Below, in pieces: positions 7,093-15,176 of a stretch of DNA of 64,000 nucleotides (positions are counted from its first letter, which is position 1; every line of letters begins with the position of its first letter). A program made the translations under genes and the position numbers. Below the pieces are notes generated by a model. That model worked only from the letters and a program-made list of their open reading frames with translations, searched no databases and was not told where the DNA came from. The DNA is from Aureimonas mangrovi (lineage in GTDB: Bacteria; Pseudomonadota; Alphaproteobacteria; Rhizobiales; Rhizobiaceae), in assembly GCF_014058705.1 (NCBI RefSeq), contig NZ_CP059692.1:873001-937000 (forward strand). Reading direction: 5' to 3'.

Positions 7093-9258
7093 CTAGGAGA
7101 TCAGCGGCCTTAGCGGCATCGTCGTCATCAGGTCTTCTACAATGGAGCGTTCGAACGGATCGAGGTCGGAGTCGGGATCCTGAGCCGCCAGGAACAGAAG
7201 ATCGACTGCCTCGCTGAGCGTCGTTGGACCATCTCCTGCATATTTCAGCCGTTTGGTGGTTTCCGGGGGCACTCCGTATTCGTCGAGTGCGAAAAGACTG
7301 GAGTTCATGAAAAGGCTCGCGGCCCTGGATGCGAATGTCGAATAGTCGCCAACCGTCTCCCGTCCGTTCCGCGTCAGAACCTCGGCCTGGATGTTACTGA
7401 TCGCAAGCAGGCTTCGGGGGAATGTGTAGGAGACGTAGCGCCGCATAAATTTGAGGGCCTGTTCGACTGATTCGCTCACAGATTGGAAGAAGGCACGGTT
7501 TGCGACCCTGTGGTCTATGTAGGACCTGAACGTCTTCGCAAGCCGCAATCGATCCAGTTCGGCCTTCAACCCCATTCCGGACGTGATGCCGTAGCGACTC
7601 AGGGCATAACCATCGAAATGATCGTGGATCATCTCGCACACCTTCAGCAGCTGGAAGGGCTTAGGCATGCCCGACCACACGAGGGCGTCCTCCAAATTGA
7701 GTAGGTCGCGGACGATATGCGTGTAAACGGCATACTGTCGGTCGAGGGGAACATGCCGATTCAATCGAAGGGTCTCCATCGAAAGAGGGCTTTCACTTTC
7801 GATGTCCAGGATGCGCTGTCTTGAGATCGGCGCGAGATCCTCGCCATCCAGCTCCAGCAGTAATGCGGCTGGTGTGTTCTCGTTCTGCCGGCCGACACCG
7901 ATCTCCACGGATATCGTCTCATCCGGCGGTGCGGCTTCGAGGACGAAGACCTTGCCGATGAAATACTTGCGCATGCGGCCGGCTCGGCCTGCGATGTTGC
8001 GGAAGGTGAAGGCGTCGAAGCCTGTGTTCTCGACTCGCCGATCGTATATGATGACATTCTCCGCGACCGTGTTGATGCCCTCGATGAGAGTGGTCGTGCA
8101 GATGATGATCTTGATCTCGCCGGAGTCGAAGGCGCGAATGATGTATTGTTGGATCGCCCGTGGCACGTTGCCATGGTGTATCCCGATTCCATGCTCCAGC
8201 GCTTTCGTGAGGATCCATTCCTCTGGATACTCGCGTCGTAGCCATTCGACTGCGGCGCGCGTGGATGCGGCCTTTCCGAAATCGCCATGCTCAAGCAGGT
8301 ACTCCGCCAAGGATGTCGCGCGTGGAGGGGACTGGCAATAGACTAGCGTGGGGGAGGTGAGTTGGCCGCATAGCTCGGCGAGCTTTTCCTTGCGCGCATC
8401 CCCTTTCTCGGGGAGGTCGAACTGAACGATGTCGAGTGCCACCGTCGAGAATTCCGAGGGGACGAACACCGGATTGTAACGCGCTGCGATGCCCGCCACT
8501 CCGCTGACATGTGGCCCTATTAGGTAGAATTTCGCACCTTGACCGGCGAGGCGCGCGAAGACCAGATTGAGGTCGACGGAACGCTCAGGCTCCTTCTCGT
8601 CGATCTCCAGCTTGTAGAATTCGTCGATGACGAAGAACTCTACCTTGTCCAGATCCTTGCGCGCGAGTGCCCTTTCCTGCGTGAGGACGAATATGACCGG
8701 TCTGCTGAAGTCAGTCTGCTGCGTCGGGTGTGTTACGACTTCATGCGTCTGGGCGAAGCGACGCCCCAGCCGGCGTCGGGTCTCATCGATCAGGGCGATG
8801 GTGGGGACGATTATGGCCATTACATTGTAGAGGCCGGAAGCGATGACCGCGTCCACCACCATGCTCTTGCCCACGCTGGTCGTGGCGCTCAGCACCACGT
8901 TTCTGCCGGCGACGAGATCGCGGTAGATCTGCAATTGCAGCGTGTGGAAAAAGTAGTCTTCTTCGTCCGGAAGCGGCGCCCGGTGCGCTTCCATGAGGTA
9001 GTGATCGTCCAACGACTGGGCATTGGCCGGATCGGCATAGGGTATCAGGCCAACGGAACGGATCAGACCGTCCAGCAGAGGGTGGAAGTCGTCCCGCAAC
9101 AAGTCCTTTGCGGCAAGCATGCGGATCACAAGTTCCCGCGCGGCCGGTTGGGTGGCGACGTCGTTGGCGAGCGCGCTGATGGTTTGAAGCGCGTCGAAGG
9201 CCATTTCCGGAGGAAGTGTCCGCGAGGATAGTGCCGATCTTATCTCCTCCTCGGTCAC
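7093..9258 (-). CDS. HamB-like Ski2-type DNA/RNA helicase (Hachiman-like)
   Basis: A 721-residue superfamily 2 helicase. Motif I is SATTSVGKS (about residues 124-132), motif II is the unusual VIDEFYKL (about 210-217), motif IV is LVYCQSP (about 305), motif V is ICTTTLIEGINT (about 386-397) and motif VI is NIAGRAGRMR (about 421-430). Motifs V and VI are of Ski2/Hel308 type, as in HamB of the Hachiman anti-phage system. The N-terminal 100 residues and the C-terminal 270 residues are helical and unassigned. The gene begins at a GTG that overlaps the stop of the upstream DUF4297-HamA gene (GTGA), so the two proteins are translationally coupled and probably form one complex. It lies in the mobile island. 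Confidence 0.85.
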   Translation of the reverse strand: MTEEEIRSALSSRTLPPEMAFDALQTISALANDVATQPAARELVIRMLAAKDLLRDDFHPLLDGLIRSVGLIPYADPANAQSLDDHYLMEAHRAPLPDEEDYFFHTLQLQIYRDLVAGRNVVLSATTSVGKSMVVDAVIASGLYNVMAIIVPTIALIDETRRRLGRRFAQTHEVVTHPTQQTDFSRPVIFVLTQERALARKDLDKVEFFVIDEFYKLEIDEKEPERSVDLNLVFARLAGQGAKFYLIGPHVSGVAGIAARYNPVFVPSEFSTVALDIVQFDLPEKGDARKEKLAELCGQLTSPTLVYCQSPPRATSLAEYLLEHGDFGKAASTRAAVEWLRREYPEEWILTKALEHGIGIHHGNVPRAIQQYIIRAFDSGEIKIIICTTTLIEGINTVAENVIIYDRRVENTGFDAFTFRNIAGRAGRMRKYFIGKVFVLEAAPPDETISVEIGVGRQNENTPAALLLELDGEDLAPISRQRILDIESESPLSMETLRLNRHVPLDRQYAVYTHIVRDLLNLEDALVWSGMPKPFQLLKVCEMIHDHFDGYALSRYGITSGMGLKAELDRLRLAKTFRSYIDHRVANRAFFQSVSESVEQALKFMRRYVSYTFPRSLLAISNIQAEVLTRNGRETVGDYSTFASRAASLFMNSSLFALDEYGVPPETTKRLKYAGDGPTTLSEAVDLLFLAAQDPDSDLDPFERSIVEDLMTTMPLRPLIS

Positions 9259-10922
9259 CGATTAGCCTTTAGGGTCGTTTCAAACAGACCGGAAAGCGTG
9301 TCTACGCATTCGACGGGTATCAGGAAGATGTGGATTTTGAAGTCACGCAGATCGGTGTCCAGTTCGGTCTGAATGGCAGCGGACACCTCGTTGGCCTCCT
9401 GTCTGAGGCCGTCGAGATAGTCGTGCGTGAATCCTTCCGCGAGCACGTCACTGTCATACGCGATGAGCAGTGGAATGTGCAGAACGGACAGCAGGTCATC
9501 TATCTTGCCGTTGGCGGCCATCGAACGGCCAAGGTTGTGCTCGCTGAGGTGAGCCGGATGCCGTAGCTGTAGGATTATCTTTCGCTCGCGCCGTAGGATC
9601 TCGCGGTCAAGGCCAGACCTGAGTGCTTCTGCCACCGCCGCGGGCATACTCTCGCGATCCGTTACGGTCGTCAGTCGGCTCTGGCCAAGCCAGAGCTGAT
9701 CGCCGGCATCATCCAGCACCACGTGGGCGCTGCCGAAAACGAGGCGACCGCCGTTCATATGGAAGATCTTGCAGGCGATTGGTTCCGAACGGTGATGGTG
9801 CCTCAACAGCGCGTGCAGCATGAGCTCGGCAAGCAGTTCCCTCGCATGTAAGCCGCCATGCGCTTCGCAAGCCTCAACTGCGCGTGTCAGCAGGCTTCGT
9901 GCGTTGAGTTGGTCTAGGTTGGCGAGGACCGTAGGCGGGAGCACAACTTCGGGAATCCAGTCGAGCAGGTGGTCGACGAGTTCGCGGCATCTCCATTCGC
10001 CGCCGTCGAATTCCACATCCCAGCCGGAAACCGTTCGATTGTCCGATGTGCCGGCCCCGCGGTGGAATTCGGAGAAGAACTCCTCAGACCGGACCCGGTA
10101 GACCTTAATGGTTCGTCGGGTCTCCGCGGCGAACAATGCGATTTGGTTCCTCCACCATCCGGTGGCGGTGGCGCGGGAGATGCACTTCTTCTCAGGAGCG
10201 TGAACTCGCGAGGCGTCACCGGCGTCGATGACCATTCCAAGCAGGTCGGCGTAGCTGGTCTCTATTTCGGTGACGTGGGGCCTCTCTCCATGATTGCCGG
10301 CGAGTTTGAGCAGTCGCAGCCGGTTATGACCTGCGAGCTTCTCCATATCGGGTTCGACCTGCCAGAACAGTTGCTTCGCCCAGTCAGCGAGCGTTCGTCC
10401 CTTCGCCGACTTGAACTTGGGAAACTTCTTCTCGAATGGGACGGTTGCTGCCGCCATGAGGGACGCGCAGGTGGATCGCTCGCCCCTCGGGATCTTGAAA
10501 TGGACCAGAGGGGATCTGGGTTCGCGGACGGTGACGAGGCGGAAGCTGGGAACGGCGTCATGAGCATCGCAGGCGAGTGAACGCTCGGCGATTGACGTAC
10601 CTTCCCTATTGTCGGTGCGCTGCAGAAGCTCCTGCATGCTCCATTTGGAGTCACCGTCGGTCGTCTTGACCTGCACATATTCATGGGCTTCCACCGTGTC
10701 CACCATCCGTCGGATAGTAACATCGTCCGCTGTCTCGCATTCTATCTGCACGATCGTCGGCTCGACCAGCATGTCGATAATGAAGCTGGCTGCGACGTGG
10801 TCCTGGAACTTCTGCCCCCGCCTTCCCGCGACACCGCCCGCGTCCGAAGCTGTTTCGGGATCTATAAGGCTGATGAGCGGCATGGCGGTCTTGGTTCTGC
10901 CTTGTGACGTTTCGCAATGCAT
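9255..10922 (-). CDS. DUF4297 nuclease fused to HamA/DUF1837-like domain
   Basis: A protein of about 555 residues with two recognisable parts. Residues about 30-240 look like DUF4297, the Cap4-type dsDNA nuclease domain: GRRGQKFQDHVA, then an acidic strand ETADD, then EYVQVKTT as the (E/Q)xK end of a PD-(D/E)xK site. Residues about 355-555 match the HamA/DUF1837 pattern: HARELLAELMLHALL, CKIFHMN, VFGSAHVVL, LWLGQSRL, then a helical tail. In that second domain the expected GESK is GQSR and the Asp before AVH is missing, so the HamA nuclease is probably dead and retained as a structural adaptor. The ATG at 10920-10922 is preferred over the TTG before it. It is the first gene of a two-gene operon. 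The DUF1837 assignment is from memory of the family pattern. Confidence 0.75.
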   Translation of the reverse strand: MHCETSQGRTKTAMPLISLIDPETASDAGGVAGRRGQKFQDHVAASFIIDMLVEPTIVQIECETADDVTIRRMVDTVEAHEYVQVKTTDGDSKWSMQELLQRTDNREGTSIAERSLACDAHDAVPSFRLVTVREPRSPLVHFKIPRGERSTCASLMAAATVPFEKKFPKFKSAKGRTLADWAKQLFWQVEPDMEKLAGHNRLRLLKLAGNHGERPHVTEIETSYADLLGMVIDAGDASRVHAPEKKCISRATATGWWRNQIALFAAETRRTIKVYRVRSEEFFSEFHRGAGTSDNRTVSGWDVEFDGGEWRCRELVDHLLDWIPEVVLPPTVLANLDQLNARSLLTRAVEACEAHGGLHARELLAELMLHALLRHHHRSEPIACKIFHMNGGRLVFGSAHVVLDDAGDQLWLGQSRLTTVTDRESMPAAVAEALRSGLDREILRRERKIILQLRHPAHLSEHNLGRSMAANGKIDDLLSVLHIPLLIAYDSDVLAEGFTHDYLDGLRQEANEVSAAIQTELDTDLRDFKIHIFLIPVECVDTLSGLFETTLKANR

Positions 10923-10999
10923 CAACCTGCCGGTCCTTTGAGTTAGACGTCAAGAAGGCTATGCATTCGGACGGTTTATTCGGCGAGGGTAAGACGCGA
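10923..10999. promoter_or_regulatory. Divergent intergenic region of the defence operon
   Basis: Only 77 bases separate the divergent starts of the DUF4297-HamA gene (10922, minus) and the DUF3223 gene (11000, plus), so both promoters must lie here or overlap the coding ends. I see GAGGG about 11 nt before the ATG at 11000, and AAAGGA followed by GGCAGG before the minus start. No clear operator is visible. Confidence 0.4.
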
Positions 11000-11743
11000 A
11001 TGGCAAAAAAACCTGTAAGCCTCAATAATGGAAGGTCTTGGCCGTCCCGTGGAGCGGCAATTGACTACTTCCGTGAACTGCGCGACCGCTATCCGGTTGG
11101 TGCTACCGTGTCGGATCCGGCAGATCATGATGACTTGATGGCGCTGCTCCTGCGTTACGAAATGTGCGGCCTTGACGGTCCAAGCAAGATCGGGGTGGGA
11201 GTGGACCGGTTCGAGACCCGGTTGAACATCACCAACGGGGGTAGAAATGTGGGCTTCTGGGTTGTCCGGCTGGACGGTAGCGAAACGGACTTCAGCTTCA
11301 TCCGGGCAGTGAACGAAGCCCCCAAGGGCGTCCTTGATCAGCTCGTCGATGCCTGTCGAGCAGTCGTTCAGGCTGAGTTGCAGAGCGCGCGCATCGCATA
11401 TTTCGCGATGCACGCGGATCGATCCGGAAGCGTTGTCTGCGCAGTCTCCGGCGACCGCATTTCCGAGCGCGATTGCGGACTGGAATATGTCGGGCGAGGA
11501 TTTTCTGAACTGGTCGGCGATTTCGCTGTCGCGCAAGGGTGGCAAGACGGCATCCCGGAAGGCGTTCTGAGCGCACCAGCCGACGCACAGACGACGACGT
11601 CGTTTGCAAGCCCATCGTATGCGGCTGCGTTTCGTGAGTTTCACCGAACCACTGCCCGTGTCCGCGTCGTCTCCAAGAAGACCGTTAGGCAGCGGCACAA
11701 CGGGCTGCAAACCGGGGAGGAGGCGAAGTATCTCGAACTTTAA
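11000..11743 (+). CDS. DUF3223 (DCL-like) domain protein
   Basis: A 247-residue protein. Residues about 1-105 fit the DUF3223/DCL family: SWPSRGAAIDYFRELRDRY, then DLMALLLRYE, KIGVGVDRFETR, GFWVVRLDGSETDFS. This small alpha/beta module is known from a plant chloroplast rRNA-processing protein and from many bacterial mobile and defence loci; its bacterial biochemistry is not established. Residues 106-247 are not recognisable. The ATG at 11000 is chosen because the domain begins right after it; the upstream in-frame ATG at 10967 would add residues with no domain match. It is divergent from the Hachiman-like operon and could be an accessory or regulator of it. Confidence 0.7.
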   Translation: MAKKPVSLNNGRSWPSRGAAIDYFRELRDRYPVGATVSDPADHDDLMALLLRYEMCGLDGPSKIGVGVDRFETRLNITNGGRNVGFWVVRLDGSETDFSFIRAVNEAPKGVLDQLVDACRAVVQAELQSARIAYFAMHADRSGSVVCAVSGDRISERDCGLEYVGRGFSELVGDFAVAQGWQDGIPEGVLSAPADAQTTTSFASPSYAAAFREFHRTTARVRVVSKKTVRQRHNGLQTGEEAKYLEL

Positions 11744-11875
11744 CGCAGTTGTGCCCGCCCTGATCCGAATAGATCATCCGCATCGCAGAGTAGCGTCACG
11801 TGCAATCTCTGTGTGGACTTTTGTGTTAATACGTGGACGCGGTCACGGCGATCGCTGCGCCCATCCAGCGAAGGA

Positions 11876-12991
11876 TCAGGCCTGCTGCTCCGCGTTCTCG
11901 GCGCGCCATCCGTCAAACGTCTCGCGCGCGACGTTCGTCAGCATTCCGGCGAAAGAATCCGGGTTGGCAGCGTAAAGTGCATGCCGCATCTCGGTGAAAG
12001 CGTTGAACTTCTCGCCGCGCCCGCTGGCGAGGAACCATGCCTTGTATTGGCGCACGACGCCGATCGTCGATCGCATGTAAAAATTGAACTTTCCGCGGCT
12101 GATGCCGGGCTGCCGCTCGACGATGTCCGCTGTAAAACCGTCGATTTTCTTAGCCTCGAACTCGACCCCCGGGAAGAAGTGGCGCGCGATGCGCAAAAGC
12201 CGGAACGCGTCCAGCGGCGCGTATTGCCCCCGCTCGATGTCGACGCCGGCTGCTGGATCGGGCGCAGCATCGCCGGCCGCGATCTGCACTGCCTCCACCT
12301 CGATCTCGGCTTCGGGTTCCGGCTCGGCTTCGGCCTTCTCGATCTGAAGTTCGGTCTCCACGCGAACCTGGCGGAACTCGCGGTCGGCGAGCTCGAACAG
12401 CGCTGCCAGAGTATTGATGCGCCGCTTCAACGCGGCGGGGATCGACTTCTTGTATTTGATCTTGTGGTCGAGCGTGCTCCACGAATCCTGGACGACCGTG
12501 CGGATCTGCAGCTCAAAACGGTATGGGGCGAACTGCACATAGTCAGGCATCGCCGCACGGACCGGGTCGAGGCAAAGGTCGAGATGCAGCCCTTTGTAGC
12601 CGAACGCGTTCTCGGTGCCTTCGATCTCGGCGGTCTTGTCGGTCACGTCGATCACATCGAAGTGATCGCGGACGAGCTGGCCCAGCGGCTCGATCTCGTC
12701 TTCGTATAGGCAGACGAGGCGCAGCCCGACCAAGTCCGTGATGTGGTCCTTGATCTCATACGGCGTGGCGTTCTCCTCGAGCTCGCCCTGATACTTCCGC
12801 ATGAACTTCTTGATCGATTCCTCGCGGTCTTTGATGCGGCCGCTCGCCGCCGCGACGTCCAGCCCGGCGTGCGCGATGATCGAGTCGAGCAAGTCGAGGA
12901 ACTTGTCCTTCGCCTGATCGAGGCGCTGGGCATTGTCATTGTAGTATTCACGGAAAATGGCCTTCTCGGCCTCGAAGTCTAGTGATGGCAT
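11876..12991 (-). CDS. Stand-alone RelA/SpoT-domain (p)ppGpp-synthetase-like protein
   Basis: A 371-residue protein with a RelA/SpoT nucleotidyltransferase domain at about residues 50-190. Visible motifs are GRIKDREESIKKF, ITDLVGLRLVCLYEDEI, FGYKGLHLDL and FELQIRT followed by LDHKIKYK. These match the GTP/ATP-binding and metal-binding elements of small alarmone synthetases. There is no HD hydrolase, TGS or ACT domain. A Glu/Ala-rich segment (about 220-245) leads to a C-terminal helical region of unknown function. AGGGGAG 6 nt upstream of the ATG at 12991 fixes the start; longer in-frame extensions come from IS sequence. Within the defence island it may act as a toxSAS-like abortive-infection factor, which is inference. 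Confidence 0.8.
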   Translation of the reverse strand: MPSLDFEAEKAIFREYYNDNAQRLDQAKDKFLDLLDSIIAHAGLDVAAASGRIKDREESIKKFMRKYQGELEENATPYEIKDHITDLVGLRLVCLYEDEIEPLGQLVRDHFDVIDVTDKTAEIEGTENAFGYKGLHLDLCLDPVRAAMPDYVQFAPYRFELQIRTVVQDSWSTLDHKIKYKKSIPAALKRRINTLAALFELADREFRQVRVETELQIEKAEAEPEPEAEIEVEAVQIAAGDAAPDPAAGVDIERGQYAPLDAFRLLRIARHFFPGVEFEAKKIDGFTADIVERQPGISRGKFNFYMRSTIGVVRQYKAWFLASGRGEKFNAFTEMRHALYAANPDSFAGMLTNVARETFDGWRAENAEQQA

Positions 12992-13189
12992 GCGGATCTC
13001 CCCTGCCGCATCAGGGCCTGCGGCCCAATTGGACGCAAGCGGTTTCTTCTTCCGGAACACAAATAGAAGGACGAATCCTCACCGTGTTTTGCCGGAAGAG
13101 GGAAGCTATCGGACGGTTCATCAGTGCAGCCTAACATGATGGCGTTATCCGATTTCCGCCTTCTGGACCGTTGGCAAAGCTTGAAAGAC

Positions 13190-13500
13190 CAATTCGGGGC
13201 GCCTTCTCGGCCAGCTCGCGGCGCTGAGCTGGCCGCGTCACTTTTTTCCCAGAGCCTCTCGAAGCAGATCGGCCTCATGCTGAGATCCGCGAACATGCGC
13301 TTCAGTCGCCTGTTCTCGTCCTCCAGCGCTTTCATCTGGCTCATCATGGACGCATCCATGCCGCCATACTTCGCTCGCCATTTGTAAAACGTCGCGCTGC
13401 TGATCCCATGTTCACGGCACAGCTCCGGCACGGGCATCCCGCCCTCCGCCTGACGCAGCACGCCCATGATATGGGCTTCGGTGAAACGGCTCTTCTTCAT
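13190..13500 (-). pseudogene. IS3-family orfA with start of orfB, truncated
   Basis: From the ATG at 13500 (GAGGAG 6 nt upstream) the minus strand reads MKKSRFTEAHIMGVLRQAEG and on through ISSATFYKWRAKYGGMDAS to KRMFADLSM, a complete IS3-group OrfA helix-turn-helix and leucine-zipper region. One base is missing after ADLSM (near 13275), which shifts the frame. The remnant still has the A6G slippery heptamer at 13241-13247 that normally joins OrfA to OrfB, then KKVTRPAQRRELAEKA, the OrfB start. OrfB ends within about 20 codons. Its left flank supplied the upstream sequence of the RelA/SpoT-like gene. Confidence 0.85.
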
Positions 13501-13844
13501 CGGAATCTCCTCGTCCATCCTGCCGAGAAAATTCTACCTTCGCATCCCCTTAACGGTGGGGGGGATTACCATAGCCCTCTAATTTGGGGAAAGAGCGAGC
13601 AACGATGAGGTGCTTTTCTGCCCCTCTGCTTCTTGGCGCTGACGTGGAGAAAGTGGCCATTCGTGAGCGGCCCCACTTCGACTGCAACGTGCCCATTTCG
13701 GTCATCCCGCCCGCCGAGACTAATTCTGTAAGCCGCTACTCGTTCAAGGATCCGCGATTGATGAGGATGGCGGATAATCTCTTCCCAAACATGCCGGATG
13801 CCATAGGCGCGGCCATGAAACACCTTCGGTATGGTCCTAAACAG
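13501..13844. other. Non-coding or decayed stretch between IS relic and YaaC gene
   Basis: This stretch has open frames on both strands (for example 13584-13898 plus and 13566-13823 minus), but neither encodes anything I recognise and neither has a convincing ribosome site. The IS relic's outer end with a run of G residues (13557-13564) lies here. It is probably scar sequence from successive insertions. Confidence 0.4.
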
Positions 13845-14936
13845 TCAGAGGATGCTCGGCTTCGCGACGTCACGGCGCGCCATCTCCGATGCCATTAGAT
13901 AAAGAAATTGAAGCGGCTGACCGGTCACGAAATCCCGCACGCGAGGTCCGAAAGCGCCCTGCAGCAGAGCGTCGAAATGGTGCGGGCGATACCTTGTTAT
14001 CGAGCCTAAATAGAAGGTGACGGCGTACATCGAGAGAAGTTGTGGGAGACGGTGAGGCAATTCGGCGGGCGGACACAGATAAAGGTAGTATCGCCTATAA
14101 GGTGGAATGGACGACACGGTAGTCCAGATGTTGGGGCGCACTGTCCCCACGACATGGTGAATATGGTCGGCCGGGTAGTTGTTGGGACAGGGCTGGGGCG
14201 CGGTCTGCTCAAGGCAAATCTGGCCTGGCACATCCGACTGCACCTCCCGGAAGGCAGCTCCGAGGCCTGATTCTGCGAGCAAGCGAGCATGGCTAACATT
14301 GAGCCGGGATAGGTCATCTGCTTGGAGATAGATGCGCAGCCAGAGCGTATGCGCCGCCGCGTCGTGCCAGAATTGCAGTTCGTGGATGGCGATGAACCGC
14401 TCAACCTTGCCGGACGCCTGCGCCCACAAACGGTGCCCCGGTAGGATTTGAGGAAGCAGAGCAGGCAGGTCGTAATTTGCTTGCCCTAGCAAGTGCGCGC
14501 CGGTGAGCACGCCATATAATTCGTCGAAGTTCTGAGCGCGGGCGGCGGTGGTCTGGTCGGCCACAAGGTAGGCGTCCACGAGTTCACGGCGGCTTGCCCG
14601 CAGGCGTTCCTTAAGTCCATGCTGAGCCTGATCGAACGTTGAGCGCGCGCCACGAGTGAGGCAAAACGTCTTCAACAGGTTCATGTAGCTGTAGTATAGC
14701 GCGAGGGGTTGCGCAGCCTCTGTCCCGCGTTCCGTTCCCATCACATAGAAGTCCTCAGCCTGTTCCAACGTCGCCAAGGCCTCGTCACGCCGCGAGCGCG
14801 GCTGCGGACATTCTTTTTCCACGGTCTGGCGCATGATCGCCCACGGATCGAGTGCGAAAAGACGGCTTTGAATGCCCCTGTGCAGCCGCCCCGCCCGTGA
14901 CGGCCAAAAGGAGAACTCGATCTGCCGACCCTTCAC
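13845..14936 (-). CDS. YaaC-like protein, 5' end possibly truncated
   Basis: A protein of about 360 residues resembling the YaaC family, whose function is not established. The middle and C-terminal parts show the family feel: ALYYSYMNLLKTFCLTRG, YLCPPAELPHRL, then TFYLGSITRYRPHHFD and LYLMASEMARRDVAKPSIL. The frame continues open to 15026, but that part is antisense to trbF, so the native start must be at or below about 14940. The first usable codon is the GTG at 14936 without a good ribosome site. The likely explanation is that recombination joined the gene to the trb operon and removed its original start region. Confidence 0.6.
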   Translation of the reverse strand: MKGRQIEFSFWPSRAGRLHRGIQSRLFALDPWAIMRQTVEKECPQPRSRRDEALATLEQAEDFYVMGTERGTEAAQPLALYYSYMNLLKTFCLTRGARSTFDQAQHGLKERLRASRRELVDAYLVADQTTAARAQNFDELYGVLTGAHLLGQANYDLPALLPQILPGHRLWAQASGKVERFIAIHELQFWHDAAAHTLWLRIYLQADDLSRLNVSHARLLAESGLGAAFREVQSDVPGQICLEQTAPQPCPNNYPADHIHHVVGTVRPNIWTTVSSIPPYRRYYLYLCPPAELPHRLPQLLSMYAVTFYLGSITRYRPHHFDALLQGAFGPRVRDFVTGQPLQFLYLMASEMARRDVAKPSIL

Positions 14937-14939
14937 TAG

Positions 14940-15176
14940 GTCGGCCGTCAGCAGGTTGCCGTCGAGGTGTCGAGCGTCATTCGGGCATCCCCCACCAGCT
15001 TCCGCGTTGCGTGGACGGAACGCCATTTCGAGAACGGCCAGCTTTCCACGACCGAACGATGGACGGCCATCCTCACCATCGTCATCCAGCCGCCGCGCGA
15101 CGCCGAACGCCTGCGCGCCAATCCGCTGGGAATCTACGTCAATGCAATTTCATGGTCGCGGGAGATGAGCCAATGA
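14940..15176 (+). pseudogene. trbF: trbF, C-terminal fragment
   Basis: Frame 3 reads VGRQQVAVEVSSVIR, ASPTSFRVAWTERHFENG, ERWTAILTIVIQ, then NPLGIYVNAISWSREMSQ and a stop. This is the C-terminus of TrbF, the VirB8-like inner-membrane component of trb-type conjugation systems (normally about 230 residues). About 79 codons remain, preceded in frame by a TAG at 14937. The stop overlaps the trbG start (ATGA), showing the original operon order. The upstream trb genes (trbB, C, D, E, J, L) are absent from the window, so the conjugation apparatus is incomplete. Confidence 0.88.

Noticed and set aside
12992-13060. N-terminal extension of the RelA/SpoT-like protein to 13060
   Set aside because: The extension derives from DNA next to the IS3 relic, and AGGGGAG precedes the ATG at 12991.
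13584-13898. Possible 104-codon gene between the IS relic and the YaaC gene
   Set aside because: No domain, no clear ribosome site, overlaps the YaaC frame at its 3' end and competes with an equally long minus frame.
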